Positions 17,706 to 28,575 of a stretch of 64,000 nt of DNA are shown here, one piece after another. Below the pieces are notes generated by a model. The model saw only the letters and a list, made by a program, of their open reading frames with translations, had not been told where the DNA came from and did not search any database. This DNA is from Acinetobacter gandensis (lineage in GTDB: Bacteria > Pseudomonadota > Gammaproteobacteria > Pseudomonadales > Moraxellaceae): the NCBI RefSeq assembly GCF_001678755.1, contig NZ_LZDS01000023.1, forward strand, positions 1 to 64,000. Reading direction: 5' to 3'. Within the stretch, counting starts at the first letter, position 1. Each line of letters starts with the position of its first letter. The position numbers and the translations under genes are program-made.

Positions 17706-18466
17706 CGTTCGTTTGCATCCATTGGTTGCAATTCTTCCAGAGCCTGCTTCAACACGACTTTTAAATCCTGCATGACTTTTTCAGGGTTTAAATGCGCGCC
17801 TTCAGCTTCGTCCACCACATATTCCACAATACCGATTTTTTGCAATTTGTCGGCAGTTAACGCTAATGCTTCACTTGCTTGTTCTGCTTTTTCAGCAGTT
17901 TTCCACAAAATAGAGGCACAGCCTTCAGGTGAAATCACAGAATAAATACTATGAGATAGCATGATTACACGGTCAGCAACACCAATACCCAATGCGCCAC
18001 CTGAACCACCTTCACCCAATACCGTTGCAACAACAGGTACTTTTAAAGATGAAAGTTGTGCCAAACTGGTCGCAATCGCTTCTGCTTGACCACGCTCTTC
18101 TGCACCTACACCTGGGTATGCGCCCATAGTATCAATAAAAGTAAACACCGGTAGATTAAAACGTTCCGCCATATCCATTAAGCGCTGCGCTTTACGGTAG
18201 CCTTCAGGATTACTCATACCGAAGTTGTGCTGTAATTTTTCACGGGTACTGCGACCACGGTGCTGACCTACGATCATGACTGGTTGACCATCTAGACGAG
18301 CCAAACCGCCTATCATCGCACCATCATCACCAAAGAGGCGATCACCATGCAAAGCATCGAACTCTGTAAAAATTTCGCCAACATAATCCAAAAACTGCGG
18401 ACGTTCAGGATGACGTGCGATCTGAACCGTAGTCCAGGCTTTAGATTGAGCTGCTTTATTTTTCAT
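17642..18466 (-). CDS. accA: Acetyl-CoA carboxylase carboxyltransferase subunit alpha
   Basis: Alpha half of the carboxyltransferase, which with AccD moves CO2 from biotinylated AccB to acetyl-CoA to make malonyl-CoA for fatty-acid synthesis. Typical blocks are [47 protein letters not shown] and [20 protein letters not shown]. At 274 residues it lacks about 45 N-terminal residues of the E. coli protein, which I believe is normal in Acinetobacter. It starts 32 bases after ppx and its 3' end overlaps tilS. Confidence 0.96.
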   Translation of the reverse strand: MKNKAAQSKAWTTVQIARHPERPQFLDYVGEIFTEFDALHGDRLFGDDGAMIGGLARLDGQPVMIVGQHRGRSTREKLQHNFGMSNPEGYRKAQRLMDMAERFNLPVFTFIDTMGAYPGVGAEERGQAEAIATSLAQLSSLKVPVVATVLGEGGSGGALGIGVADRVIMLSHSIYSVISPEGCASILWKTAEKAEQASEALALTADKLQKIGIVEYVVDEAEGAHLNPEKVMQDLKVVLKQALEELQPMDANERCEARYQRLMKFGSDNLGLTA

Positions 18467-18498
18467 AGGTCGATCATTATCCCTAACTTAACTATCTG

Positions 18499-20019
18499 TT
18501 AATTGATAAATTGTTCCGACTGAATATTCAATTCAATATCCCAATGTTTAAATTGCAGCTGCTCATCATGCAAGTCCGCAACCAACAAAGGCCACTGTTT
18601 GGCATCACCAGAAACACTTAGTTGCCATTGTTGCGCATTGTCCACGCTCAATTCAATGGCAGGAAGCATCTCATCGCTACGACTATGATTCAGTAAAACT
18701 GCTAAACGAAGCAATAGACATAAGTACACAAGTTTGTTACCACCGACTTTCATCACATCGACACGTGCATCACCACGTAACTTACGGCGATGGTGTGCAA
18801 CCAAATGTGACAAATGGTTTTGATCAATTTGTGAAAAACCTGGAATGTCTGAATGCTGTAACAAATATGCACCATGACGATGATAGCCACTATGACTAAT
18901 CGCCAAACCAATCTCATGTAAATAAGCTGCGCGGCGCAGTAAATCACTGTCATCACTGGTTAAGTTCAAAGCAGTAGCGACACCATTAAACAGTTGCTGT
19001 GCCGTATTCACCACGCGTTCAGCTTGTTTAGTATCTGCATTATAGCGACCCATTAATGCATGCACAGAACGATCACGAATATCTTCATGTTGGAAGCGCC
19101 CCAAAAGGTCATACATCACACCTTCACGTAATGCACCATCGGAGTAAACCAATTTATCAATACCTAATACATCAAACACTGCATACAAAATGGCAATCCC
19201 TGCTGGCAAAACTGCTCGACGATCTTCTTTTAGACCTTCGAACTCCATTTCACTGACATGTTTGTATTTGAGTAATTTATCTTTGAGTTTAAATAAGCCG
19301 TCGCGGGTCAATTCTTCTTGGTCATTGCTCCAACCCATGTTGACACAAATCTGACGACAAGCCTTAATAGTACCGCTTGAACCCACAACGGTATCCCAAC
19401 CTGCTGCCTTGTAGGTATTGGCAATACCTGCAATTTCTTTACGCGCTGCATTCACTGCACGATCAAAGCTTTTCAGGCTAATTTCACCATCCACAAAAAA
19501 GGCTTTAGTAAATGCTACACAGCCCATCTGAACAGATTCAGTGTGAATCGGCTCAAATTCCTCACCGATAATCAGTTCAGTTGAACCACCACCAATATCA
19601 ATTACCAATCGACGACCACTATTGGCCATCGTGTGAGAAACACCTAAATAAATCAGACGTGCTTCTTCACGTCCAGCAATAATTTCAATTGGTTTTGGTA
19701 AGATTTCAGCGGCTTTTTGAATAAATTCATGACCATTCTTGGCTTGTCGCAAAGCATTGGTCGCCACAATACGTAAACGATTGGCTTGAACAGGACTCAA
19801 ACGCCCAACAAATCGTGCTAAACATGCCAAACCACGTTGCTGAGCTGCCTCTGTTAAATTCTTATTTTCATCGAGACCAGCTGCAAGTTGAACTTTTTCT
19901 GACATTGATGCAACTTTTTTAACTTCCCCATGATCGACACGTGCAATGGCTAAGTGGAAGCTGTTCGACCCCATATCGATGGCAGCAAGTAATTCTTCAT
20001 CAATTAAAAAATCAGACAT
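18499..20019 (-). CDS. ppx: Exopolyphosphatase, Ppx/GppA family
   Basis: 506-residue phosphatase that cleaves terminal phosphates from polyphosphate or pppGpp. The ASKHA-fold N-terminal half has LAAIDMGSNSFHLAIARV, the ATNALRQAKN block, VIDIGGGSTELIIG and VVGSSGTIKA. The C-terminal half is HD-like (YLHEIGLAISHSGYHRHGAYLLQHSDIPGFS ... HRRKLRG). Ppx and GppA cannot be separated reliably by eye; the length and single-copy context favour Ppx. It is the first gene of the minus-strand run towards accA and is divergent from trxA across 265 bases. Confidence 0.92.
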   Translation of the reverse strand: MSDFLIDEELLAAIDMGSNSFHLAIARVDHGEVKKVASMSEKVQLAAGLDENKNLTEAAQQRGLACLARFVGRLSPVQANRLRIVATNALRQAKNGHEFIQKAAEILPKPIEIIAGREEARLIYLGVSHTMANSGRRLVIDIGGGSTELIIGEEFEPIHTESVQMGCVAFTKAFFVDGEISLKSFDRAVNAARKEIAGIANTYKAAGWDTVVGSSGTIKACRQICVNMGWSNDQEELTRDGLFKLKDKLLKYKHVSEMEFEGLKEDRRAVLPAGIAILYAVFDVLGIDKLVYSDGALREGVMYDLLGRFQHEDIRDRSVHALMGRYNADTKQAERVVNTAQQLFNGVATALNLTSDDSDLLRRAAYLHEIGLAISHSGYHRHGAYLLQHSDIPGFSQIDQNHLSHLVAHHRRKLRGDARVDVMKVGGNKLVYLCLLLRLAVLLNHSRSDEMLPAIELSVDNAQQWQLSVSGDAKQWPLLVADLHDEQLQFKHWDIELNIQSEQFIN

Positions 20020-20284
20020 TATTTGAAAAGACCTGTTCAGAATTGCACTTAGATTAATTCACATACATGCAATTTAAAAGCCATTTGTGCGATTCAACAT
20101 CGGATCTTCATAATTTTTCGCGTATCACGCCATAGCAATACACGATCATCGGCATCGTGATCATCCATTAGACAAACTCACCATTCAGGTTGAAAATTTA
20201 CATAACCCCCTACATTGTTATAGTTGGCTATGTAATACTTATAAGTATAGAGTCAACTTAAAAATTAATTCCGGAGCAAAATCC

Positions 20285-20611
20285 ATGTCTGGCAATATCG
20301 TAAACACGACTGATGCAAACTTCCAAACTGACGTATTAGAGTCAGATACTCCTGTTCTTGTAGACTTCTGGGCTGGCTGGTGTGCTCCTTGTAAAGCTAT
20401 CGCGCCTGTACTTGAAGTACTTTCTACAGAATTTGAAGGCAAAGTAAAAATCGTAAAAGTGGATGTAACTTCTTGCGAACAAACAGCCGTGAACTACAAC
20501 ATCCGTAACATTCCGGCTTTATTGATGTTCAAAAATGGTGAAGTTGTTGCGACTCAAGTGGGTGCTGCGCCAAAATCAAAATTAACAGCTTTCATTGAAG
20601 AAAATATCTAA
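20285..20611 (+). CDS. trxA: Thioredoxin 1
   Basis: 108-residue cytoplasmic disulfide reductase. The active site WCAPC has its redox cysteines at 33 and 36, one residue different from the common WCGPC. The cis-proline block is RNIPALLMFKNGE. It has no signal peptide, fitting the cytoplasmic enzyme that supports ribonucleotide reductase, PAPS reductase and peroxiredoxins. The trxA-rho order is conserved in gammaproteobacteria. A CCGGAG-like site lies just before the ATG, and a terminator follows the gene. Confidence 0.95.
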   Translation: MSGNIVNTTDANFQTDVLESDTPVLVDFWAGWCAPCKAIAPVLEVLSTEFEGKVKIVKVDVTSCEQTAVNYNIRNIPALLMFKNGEVVATQVGAAPKSKLTAFIEENI

Positions 20612-20633
20612 TATTTTCTCTAAGATAAAGCAT

Positions 20634-20669
20634 AAAAATACGCTGTCTGATGCAGCGTATTTTTTTTTG
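20634..20669 (+). terminator. Rho-independent terminator of trxA
   Basis: AATACGCTG (20637-20645) pairs with CAGCGTATT (20653-20661), followed by a long T run. Confidence 0.92.
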
Positions 20670-20935
20670 TCGATAAATTGACAAATCCTTGATTCTCTCT
20701 TATATTGCTTAGTCAAGAAATAAAGGATCTCAAATCCTGTCATTTTCTTACAACACACAACACATAAAATGCCGCTCGGCAACAGAATTGTTTTTCACAT
20801 ATCTCTTCAAATAACGAATCAGATCTCTGAATTGTTTTGTGCAAATCAATTGCTATCGTTTATTGCGTGATTGCGGCAAATTGTTGCTCCCTTTTCCAAC
20901 TGTACCTCAGAATTTTAGATTCTATCTGATCACCT
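20670..20935 (+). promoter_or_regulatory. rho leader region
   Basis: This is the rest of a 324-base gap between the trxA and rho genes. It is AT-rich with a C- and A-rich tract (around 20740-20775) and a small GCCGCTCGGC hairpin. rho genes often have long leaders used for autogenous attenuation; a rut-like, C-rich G-poor stretch would fit, but I cannot prove it. No open frame here looks coding. Confidence 0.35.
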
Positions 20936-22204
20936 ATGAACTTAACCGAACTCAAGAAAAAACCGATTGGCGAACTCATCAAGATTGCCGAGTTTATGGG
21001 CCTCGAAGGAATGGCTCGTAACCGTAAGCAAGACATTATTTTTGCCATCTTAAAGCGCCATGCGATGAACGGCGAAGAGATTTTTGGTGATGGCGTTCTA
21101 GAAATTCTGTCGGACGGCTTTGGTTTCTTACGCTCTGCAGCGGGTTCTTACCTAGCCGGCCCTGACGATATCTATGTGAGTCCATCACAAATCCGTCGCT
21201 TTAACTTACGCACAGGTGACACAATTACCGGTACGATTCGCCCACCAAAAGAAGGCGAACGTTATTTTGCACTATTAAAAGTTAATCAAATTAACTACGA
21301 CACACCTGAAAACTCACGTAACAAGATCCTTTTCGAAAACTTAACGCCTTTATTCCCGACTGAACAATTGGTTATGGAATTAGGTAATGGTACGACTGAA
21401 GATTTAACTGCTCGTGTGGTTGACTTGGTTGCTCCAATTGGTAAAGGCCAACGTTCAATTATTGTTGCACCGCCAAAAGCGGGTAAAACAATGTTGCTGC
21501 AAAACATTGCGCAATCGATTGTTCGTAACAACCCTGAATGTTTCTTGATTGTCCTTCTTATTGACGAACGTCCTGAAGAAGTGACTGAAATGGAACGTAC
21601 TGTTCGCGGCGAAGTCGTTGCATCAACATTTGATGAATCTCCAGCGCGCCACGTTCAAGTCGCTGAAATGGTGATTGAAAAGGCAAAACGTCTGGTTGAA
21701 CACAAGAAAGATGTCGTGATTCTACTTGACTCAATTACCCGTCTTGCCCGTGCTTACAACACTGTGATCCCATCATCAGGTAAAGTATTAACAGGTGGTG
21801 TGGATGCTCATGCCTTAGAACGTCCAAAACGTTTCTTCGGTGCTGCACGTAATATCGAAGAAGGCGGTTCACTGACTATTATTTCAACTGCCTTAATCGA
21901 AACTGGCAGTAAAATGGATGAAGTGATTTACGAAGAATTCAAAGGTACAGGTAACCAAGAGATTACGCTTGACCGTCGCATTGCAGAAAAACGTGTGTTC
22001 CCTGCGATGAACATCAAGAAATCTGGTACTCGTCGTGAAGAACGCCTAATGTCTGAAGACAATCTACGTAAAGTGTGGATCTTACGTAAACTCCTTCATA
22101 CTCAAGATGAACTTGCGGCAATGGAATTCTTGCTTGATCGCATGAAAGAAACCAAAACCAATGATGATTTCTTTGATCAAATGAAACGCAAAGCATCAAA
22201 CTAA
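20936..22204 (+). CDS. rho: Transcription termination factor Rho
   Basis: Hexameric RNA helicase of 422 residues that ends Rho-dependent transcripts. The N-terminal helix bundle ([25 protein letters not shown]) is followed by the cold-shock-like RNA-binding domain ([34 protein letters not shown]). Walker A is [12 protein letters not shown], followed by [33 protein letters not shown] supplies Walker B, and the Q and R loops include [14 protein letters not shown]. There are no insertions in the RNA-binding domain, unlike in actinobacterial or Bacteroidetes Rho. Confidence 0.98.
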   Translation: MNLTELKKKPIGELIKIAEFMGLEGMARNRKQDIIFAILKRHAMNGEEIFGDGVLEILSDGFGFLRSAAGSYLAGPDDIYVSPSQIRRFNLRTGDTITGTIRPPKEGERYFALLKVNQINYDTPENSRNKILFENLTPLFPTEQLVMELGNGTTEDLTARVVDLVAPIGKGQRSIIVAPPKAGKTMLLQNIAQSIVRNNPECFLIVLLIDERPEEVTEMERTVRGEVVASTFDESPARHVQVAEMVIEKAKRLVEHKKDVVILLDSITRLARAYNTVIPSSGKVLTGGVDAHALERPKRFFGAARNIEEGGSLTIISTALIETGSKMDEVIYEEFKGTGNQEITLDRRIAEKRVFPAMNIKKSGTRREERLMSEDNLRKVWILRKLLHTQDELAAMEFLLDRMKETKTNDDFFDQMKRKASN

Positions 22205-22216
22205 GTTTGATTCTTT

Positions 22217-22252
22217 AAAAAGAAGGCTATCTATAACGATGGCCTTTTTGTT
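22217..22252 (+). terminator. Terminator after rho
   Basis: AAGGCTATC (22223-22231) pairs with GATGGCCTT (22238-22246), with one G-U pair, followed by T5. Confidence 0.8.
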
Positions 22253-22614
22253 TGGTTGACTTTATTTACACAATGAAACAATCGAATTGCAATCATGTAA
22301 ACTTATTTTCAAGTTGATGATTTTGAAAATATTATGAGAGAAAACCCTAGTGTTTTTAGGGTGTTATTTAGCATTTCTCCAATATAAATCTTTTTTTTGA
22401 TTGTTATTTTCTGTTAAAAACTCCACGAATTTCATGCTTTTTTGACTGATTTTTCAAACTTCCCAGTAGCATTTAAAAAGGTGCAGTGATAGCATACTCG
22501 CAGACCAGTTAGGCTGCTCTGCATTGTTCATACCTAATAAAAATTAGGCATAATAAAAGCACATAACAGACTAACGCAGGTTATTTTTTAATCTCAAATT
22601 TAGAGAGTGATGCC
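22253..22614. other. Non-coding gap rho to lipoprotein gene
   Basis: No open frame looks coding. There is a small CCCTA/TAGGG hairpin near 22345-22365 and a perfect CCTAAT-AAAA-ATTAGG dyad at 22533-22548, just upstream of CATAAT and about 66 bases before the lipoprotein ATG. The dyad may be a promoter-proximal operator. Confidence 0.4.
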
Positions 22615-22866
22615 ATGTTATTCAAAAAAATCGCTATTGCTGCTGCAGTTGCTACTACTTTAGCTTTCGTTGGTTGTGCTAAAAAAACTGAAGAAGCTGC
22701 TCCTGCTGCTGCATCTGAAGCTGCTGCTTCTGAAGTAGTTGCTGCATCTGACGCTGCTGTAGTAGAAGCTGAAGCTGCTGCTTCTGAAGCTACTGTTGCT
22801 GCTTCTGAAGCTACTGTTGCTGCTTCTGAAGCTACTGCTGCTGCTTCTGAAGTTGCTGCTCAATAA
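22615..22866 (+). CDS. Small alanine-rich lipoprotein with heptad repeats
   Basis: 83 residues. A lipoprotein signal (MLFKKIAIAAAVATTLAF) ends in the lipobox VGC, with the lipidated Cys at residue 21, then CAKKTEEAAP. The mature part is almost only Ala, Ser, Glu, Val and Thr and ends with three to four copies of the seven-residue unit ASEATVA, encoded by a 21-bp tandem repeat (22780-22860). This should form one long helix with a seven-residue period, reminiscent of the major lipoprotein Lpp, although there is no C-terminal Lys for peptidoglycan attachment. A GAGAG site precedes the ATG, and a strong terminator follows. Monocistronic; function unknown. Confidence 0.8.
   Translation: MLFKKIAIAAAVATTLAFVGCAKKTEEAAPAAASEAAASEVVAASDAAVVEAEAAASEATVAASEATVAASEATAAASEVAAQ
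22780..22860 (+). repeat. 21-bp tandem repeat inside lipoprotein gene
   Basis: Unit GCTTCTGAAGCTACTGTTGC plus T occurs at 22780-22800 and 22801-22821, then at 22822-22842 with one change, then a degraded fourth copy to 22860. The first two copies are identical, so slippage could change the copy number in frame. Confidence 0.9.
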
Positions 22867-22885
22867 TCTATACGATTATTCAGTA

Positions 22886-22916
22886 CAAAAAGAGAGCCCT
22901 TTGGCTCTCTTTTTTA
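22886..22916 (+). terminator. Terminator of lipoprotein gene
   Basis: AGAGAGCC pairs perfectly with GGCTCTCT around CTTT, followed by T6. Confidence 0.95.
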
Positions 22917-23186
22917 TTGCCTATACTATTGTTAAAAATATCAAATCACAGAATAACGAAGCCTAGATATTTACTCGCATTGCTCACAAAATTTATTTTT
23001 TCTTTCTGTCTTTCTCAAAGAGAGTGCTAGCTTTTATAAAGCTGAACAATCGCAAATACAATCCTTAAGCAGAGTTTTATAACGCCTATCTGTAACTCCC
23101 ATCCAATATCGTTGCAACGTAAAATGATGAACTCATCATAAAATCACGTACTATTTTCTAGCGTTAATCACCCTTTAATTTTAGGC
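22917..23186. other. Non-coding gap before ihfA end
   Basis: An AT-rich gap between the lipoprotein terminator and the ihfA terminator. I see no coding frame and no clear motif. Confidence 0.4.
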
Positions 23187-23212
23187 AAAAAAAAGCAGAT
23201 CAATCGATCTGC
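23187..23212 (-). terminator. Terminator overlapping the ihfA stop
   Basis: On the minus strand GCAGATC and GATCTGC pair around a 4-base loop and are followed by T8. The stem includes the last codons of ihfA (stop at 23200-23202). Confidence 0.88.
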
Positions 23213-23496
23213 TCTGTTCCTACGCGTTGACGGAATTTTTGTCCCGCACGGAAGGTAACTACACGACGGGCAGAAATCGGAATTTCTTCACCCGTTTTCG
23301 GGTTACGGCCTGGGCGTTGACGTTTGTCACGCAACTCGAAGTTACCGAAACCAGAGAGTTTAACTTGTTCCCCAGAGATTAGCGCTTGGCTAATCTCATC
23401 GAAGAATAACTCGACCATTTGTTTTGCTTCACGACGGTTTAAACTCGTGAGCTCACTTAAATGATCAGCCATTTCTGCTTTTGTTAATGCTGTCAT
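23200..23496 (-). CDS. ihfA: Integration host factor subunit alpha
   Basis: 98-residue DNA-bending protein of the HU/IHF family. [35 protein letters not shown] matches the IHF-alpha N-terminus, and the DNA-inserting arm [27 protein letters not shown] has the intercalating proline (NPKTG). With IHF-beta it makes sharp bends at recombination, replication and promoter sites. Its start overlaps the pheT stop by four bases, the conserved pheS-pheT-ihfA arrangement. Confidence 0.97.
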   Translation of the reverse strand: MTALTKAEMADHLSELTSLNRREAKQMVELFFDEISQALISGEQVKLSGFGNFELRDKRQRPGRNPKTGEEIPISARRVVTFRAGQKFRQRVGTEQID

Positions 23497-25874
23497 GAAG
23501 CCCTCAATGTCGCATGGTAAGTGTTTTCCAACACCTGAAGTATGTTATCCATACCGGATTTAATTTCAGCATCTTCAAGTGTACGTGTTGGATGTTGCCA
23601 TTGAATTGCAAACGCTAGAGAACGCTTACCTTCCTCGACGCCTTGACCAGTGTACACATCGAACAACCAAACTGCGTCTAAAAGCTCGCCGCCCGTTTTT
23701 TCGATAAGTTGCTGAATTTCACTAACATTAATCTTATCACTAATTAAAAGCGCAATATCACGTCGAACCGACGGAAAACGTGATAATTCTGTAAAATTAG
23801 ATACATAAGTTTGCAAAACAGCCGATTGATCAAACTCAGCAACCCAAGTTGTCGCTAAATCCAGCTCATCTTCTAAAGATGGATGTAAACGACCTAAGTA
23901 ACCAATAGACTGACCATCAACCAAAATTTCAGCAGATTGACCTGGATGCAACCAAGCACGTTCTGAACGTACATACTCAACATTTAAACGTGCTGAATTT
24001 AAAATTTCTTCAACATCACCTTTGAAGTCAAAGAAATCCATTGCTTGTGCTTTACCATGCCAAGATTCAGTGGTACGTGAACCCGTTGCAATTAAAGCAA
24101 ACGTTGGAATTTGTTTAAGATCATGGATGCTGCTTGCACCTTGATAATCAAAACGTAAACCTAACTCATAAAAACGTACACGACTTTGTTGACGGTTAAC
24201 GTTGTACTGAACGCAAGGAATCAAGCTTGATAACAAAGTCGAACGCATGACCGCAAGATCGCTAGAAATTGGGTTTGCAAGTGCTAATGGCTGACCTTGT
24301 GGATGCAATTGCTTTTCAAGTTTTGCATCAGCAAAGCTAAAGCTGATCGCTTCTTGATAACCCAAAGCGACCGCTGTTTGACGAAGTTGTACCAATTCAA
24401 ATTGATCTTGGTATTTGGCTAATTTCACATCAATCACAGGCAAGCTGATTTGAATATTGTCATAACCGTGAATACGCGCCACTTCTTCAATCAAGTCTTG
24501 GTAAATTGTCATGTCAAAACGATGTGATGGTGGCACTACAGTCCACTCACCTTCGGCTTTAACGGTCACATTACAACCTAACCGAGTTAAAGCATCCGTA
24601 ATAAATGCACTTTCAACACTATAACCAAGTAATTGATCAACTTGTGCTTGATTCAATTCAATCGCTTCACGTTTTGGCAATAATTCTGCTTTTTCTGCAA
24701 CGGTAATTGGACCAAATTCACCACCTGCAAGCTCAGCAATTAACTGAGAGGCACGGTGCATTGCGGTCATCGGCAATTCAAAATCTACACCACGTTCATA
24801 ACGCTGAGATGCATCGGTATGCAAACCAAAGCTACGTGCACGACCCGCAATGTGCAGTTGATCGAAGAATGCAGATTCTAAGAAAATCTCAGTGGTATTG
24901 TCAGATACAGCAGAAGACAAGCCACCCATAATACCCGCAATAGCTAATGCTTTTTGATCATCAGCAATCACCATCACATTTTCAGAAAGCTCAACTTCTT
25001 GCTCATTTAACAAGGTCAGTTTTTCTGCAGCTGTCGCTTGGCGTACACGAACCGCGCCATCAACCTTACCACCATCAAATGCATGTAAAGGCTGACCGAG
25101 TTCCATCAATACATAGTTGGTAATATCGACCAAAATACTGTGCTGACGAATACCTGAACGTGCTAATGCACGTTCCATCCATTCTGGTGTTGGTGCTTTG
25201 GTATTGACGTTTTTGATGACACGACCTAAGTAACGTGGGCAACCATCAGTTTCAACAACAACTTTCTTCTCATCAGTAATTGTTGCAGCAACTTCTTTAA
25301 TTTCAGGGGCAGTTACAGGAAGTTGATTGATCACTCCAATTTCACGTGCAATACCACGAATGCTGAAACAGTCTCCACGGTTTGGTGTAATACTGATATC
25401 AATGACATTGTCATCAAGATCTAAATATTCACGGATATTTACACCAACAGGCGCATCAGCAGGAAGCTCTAATAGACCATCGATTTTGTCTTCAAGATCG
25501 ATTTCTGACGCACCACAAAGCATGCCTTGTGATTCAATACCACGAAGTTTGCCTTTTTTGATTTTGAAATCACCTGGAAGTACTGCACCAATCGTAGCAA
25601 CCGGTGCTTTCATGCCTGCACGAACATTTGGTGCACCACATACAATTTGTAAAGGTTCAGCTGTACCAATATTTACTGTCGTTACACGTAAACGATCAGC
25701 ATCGGGATGCTGCTCTACAGTCAAAACCTCGCCAACAACAACGCCTGTAAATGCTTTTGCTGCTGGTGCAAGTTCGTCTACTTCTAGACCTAACATGGTC
25801 AATTGGTCAGATAAAGTATCGCTATCAATGGCTGGATTCACCCACGTGCGTAACCAATTTTCGCTAATTTTCAT
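23493..25874 (-). CDS. pheT: Phenylalanyl-tRNA synthetase beta subunit
   Basis: 793-residue beta subunit of the class II alpha2-beta2 enzyme. Domains in order: N-terminal B1 and EMAP-like tRNA-binding domain ([25 protein letters not shown]); B3/B4 editing domain (around 210-400, [24 protein letters not shown]); B5 domain; catalytic-like core ([32 protein letters not shown]); and C-terminal FDX-ACB anticodon-binding domain ([14 protein letters not shown]). The length is normal. It is separated from pheS by 146 bases holding a large inverted-repeat element, which is unusual because the two are normally tightly coupled. Confidence 0.97.
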   Translation of the reverse strand: MKISENWLRTWVNPAIDSDTLSDQLTMLGLEVDELAPAAKAFTGVVVGEVLTVEQHPDADRLRVTTVNIGTAEPLQIVCGAPNVRAGMKAPVATIGAVLPGDFKIKKGKLRGIESQGMLCGASEIDLEDKIDGLLELPADAPVGVNIREYLDLDDNVIDISITPNRGDCFSIRGIAREIGVINQLPVTAPEIKEVAATITDEKKVVVETDGCPRYLGRVIKNVNTKAPTPEWMERALARSGIRQHSILVDITNYVLMELGQPLHAFDGGKVDGAVRVRQATAAEKLTLLNEQEVELSENVMVIADDQKALAIAGIMGGLSSAVSDNTTEIFLESAFFDQLHIAGRARSFGLHTDASQRYERGVDFELPMTAMHRASQLIAELAGGEFGPITVAEKAELLPKREAIELNQAQVDQLLGYSVESAFITDALTRLGCNVTVKAEGEWTVVPPSHRFDMTIYQDLIEEVARIHGYDNIQISLPVIDVKLAKYQDQFELVQLRQTAVALGYQEAISFSFADAKLEKQLHPQGQPLALANPISSDLAVMRSTLLSSLIPCVQYNVNRQQSRVRFYELGLRFDYQGASSIHDLKQIPTFALIATGSRTTESWHGKAQAMDFFDFKGDVEEILNSARLNVEYVRSERAWLHPGQSAEILVDGQSIGYLGRLHPSLEDELDLATTWVAEFDQSAVLQTYVSNFTELSRFPSVRRDIALLISDKINVSEIQQLIEKTGGELLDAVWLFDVYTGQGVEEGKRSLAFAIQWQHPTRTLEDAEIKSGMDNILQVLENTYHATLRAS

Positions 25875-25904
25875 TTCGTTAAAAACCTATTAATTCTAAA
25901 TTTC

Positions 25905-26010
25905 TAATCCCCCTCTAACTCCTCCTTTAATAAAGGGGGAGAACCACTCGAGTATTTGCTTCGAGAAGTCCCTCTCCTTTTATAAAGGAGAGGTTAGGAG
26001 AGGATTAATA
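25905..26010. repeat. Composite inverted-repeat element between pheS and pheT, copy 2
   Basis: Outer arms TAATCCCCCTCTAACT and GGTTAGGAGAGGATTA are imperfect inverted repeats. Inside are a hairpin CTCCTTTAATAAAGGGGGAG-like, a CTCGAG/CTTCGAG dyad and a strong hairpin CCTCTCCTTTTATAAAGGAGAGG. The whole can fold as a cruciform. Related to the element after polA. It looks like a REP/MITE-type intergenic repeat lying within an operon. Confidence 0.65.
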
Positions 26011-26020
26011 AAAAATCTGT

Positions 26021-27022
<1,002 letters not shown>

Positions 27023-27159
27023 TTAAAAAAATATATAAACCCCTTATTCTAACAGTTTTTAGCCGTTATGATGAAGCGCATTCGCAAGTTAAAATTGCAA
27101 TAGCATCAAGATTTAAAAAAAGTATAAAATAAATGCAATTTCAACGGGATCCTATCTCT

Positions 27160-28188
27160 ATGGCACTTGATCCAATCTGGAAACAACAACTCACTTTAGT
27201 GACGTACGGCAATGAATTCCTAAATCAGGATTTAAGTTTCCAGCGCTGGCTGCAGCACAGTATTTTTGATCAGCACAGTTTCCATTTTCGTGATCTACTT
27301 TCGCAGCATTTGTTGGCGCAACATTTTCAAGTTTGGCTCGAAGGCTTAAAAAAACAAGGGGTTCGTCGCTTGAGTTTACATAGCTCAAGTCTTTTAAATG
27401 ATGAACAAAACCCAAATACCAACGTGGAACTATTACCTTTCGCACACTTCATTGTGAGCCATGAACAAAATAAAAAGCAGGCATGGATTTTTGGTAAAGA
27501 ATTGGCTGAGTGGTACACCGCAGACAATGATTATGAAATCCCGAAAGCACAACAAATCCAAGTCCGTCGTGAAACCTTATGGTGTTATGACTTAAATCAT
27601 AAATTAATTAAACGTGTCGATGCCGATTTGCTGCAACCGAATTGGGATGATATTCGTAACTATACCAACGATGAGCTATTTGAGCAGAAATTAGCAGAAG
27701 GTTTTGTTGAACCCACTCTTTTAGGCTCACCTTATTTTGGAAAAAATATACCAGCAGATTCAGAACAAACAGACTCTGTGTATCTATCGCTGCTCCCCAC
27801 AGATGCCCAAGCAGATTTTGCCCATGATAGTCTGCACCGCTTAGACGCCTTAAACAGCTTTATTGAGGCCAAAATTCAACATCCCTATCATGACGATGGC
27901 ACGGTTTTAACACCTGAAGAGCAACTCAACCTACGGCATTTTTTACAAAAAATTGAAGATTTAACCGCTAAACTGATTGTCAAAATTGCCAACCATTACA
28001 AAACTGCGCGTTTAAATCCAAAGATTGAAAACTCCCCACTCGATGGTTTTAAAACTGATCATCGCCAAGCAGCACACAGTAAAATAACGCCGCCACATTC
28101 ATCACATAAACCAGGTGCAGGTAGCGTCATTACGCTTATTCTTATTACTGTGATTATCTGCCTATTGGCTTATTATTTTGGACTATAA
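27160..28188 (+). CDS. Tail-anchored hypothetical protein
   Basis: 342 residues with one hydrophobic helix at the extreme C-terminus (GSVITLILITVIICLLAYYFGL), so it is probably tail-anchored with its bulk in the cytoplasm. The soluble part is rich in Gln, His, Leu and Trp (PIWKQQLTLVTYGNEFLNQDL, KQAWIFGKELAEWY) and has a helical region near 270-300. I recognise no domain or catalytic motif. I used the ATG at 27160, 8-9 bases after GGGAT; the frame also opens at an ATG at 27133 that lacks a ribosome-binding site. It is divergent from pheS and monocistronic, in one of the blocks that split the translation cluster. Confidence 0.65.
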   Translation: MALDPIWKQQLTLVTYGNEFLNQDLSFQRWLQHSIFDQHSFHFRDLLSQHLLAQHFQVWLEGLKKQGVRRLSLHSSSLLNDEQNPNTNVELLPFAHFIVSHEQNKKQAWIFGKELAEWYTADNDYEIPKAQQIQVRRETLWCYDLNHKLIKRVDADLLQPNWDDIRNYTNDELFEQKLAEGFVEPTLLGSPYFGKNIPADSEQTDSVYLSLLPTDAQADFAHDSLHRLDALNSFIEAKIQHPYHDDGTVLTPEEQLNLRHFLQKIEDLTAKLIVKIANHYKTARLNPKIENSPLDGFKTDHRQAAHSKITPPHSSHKPGAGSVITLILITVIICLLAYYFGL

Positions 28189-28222
28189 GCGTTAATTGCA
28201 ACCATCCTAATTTTTATCGATC

Positions 28223-28256
28223 AAAAAAAGGCACTTTTCATAAAGTGCTTTTTTAT
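28223..28256. terminator. Bidirectional terminator
   Basis: GCACTTT pairs with AAAGTGC around TCAT, with an A run before and a T run after, between convergent genes. Confidence 0.88.
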
Positions 28257-28468
28257 TAGGTAGTGATTAAATAATTAAATGGTCGAATCTCAAGTTGAAC
28301 ACGATGCTCATCACGATGTTGATTAATATAGTGATTGACTGAAACCACTTCACCTTCTAGCTGTGCATCTGCACCATACATAATTTTAACGGATTCACCT
28401 TTTCGCGGAATCATTTGCAATTCAACAGTGATGCTCCCCTGTCCCATACCACGAATTTCAGCAAGCAT
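28256..28468 (-). CDS. Small hypothetical protein (70 aa)
   Basis: 70 residues without signal or membrane segment. The pattern of short strands (IRGMGQGSITVELQMIPRKGESVKIMYGADAQLEGEVVSVNHYI) suggests a small beta-barrel, possibly OB- or SH3-like. I know no function for it. The ATG at 28468 follows a good GGAAG site with 5-base spacing; the longer frame from 28492 would add eight residues. The terminator on its 3' side is shared with the convergent tail-anchored gene. Confidence 0.6.
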   Translation of the reverse strand: MLAEIRGMGQGSITVELQMIPRKGESVKIMYGADAQLEGEVVSVNHYINQHRDEHRVQLEIRPFNYLITT

Positions 28469-28575
28469 TGTGTCTTCCTTTTTTATTCTCAATATTTAAT
28501 CTCATTAGGAATCGTGCACAAGAATAATTAAAGCTATTTTGTGTAACCAATGACTGAATTAAAAATCATTTGAAG

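Noticed and set aside
22660..22863. 67-residue Ser/Arg-rich minus-strand frame
   Set aside because: It is the complement of the Ala/Ser/Glu repeat of the lipoprotein gene; the repeat alone explains the open frame.
25327..25893. 188-residue plus-strand frame opposite pheT
   Set aside because: It lies fully antisense to pheT, has Ser/Thr/Pro-rich composition typical of shadow frames and no ribosome-binding site or known motif.
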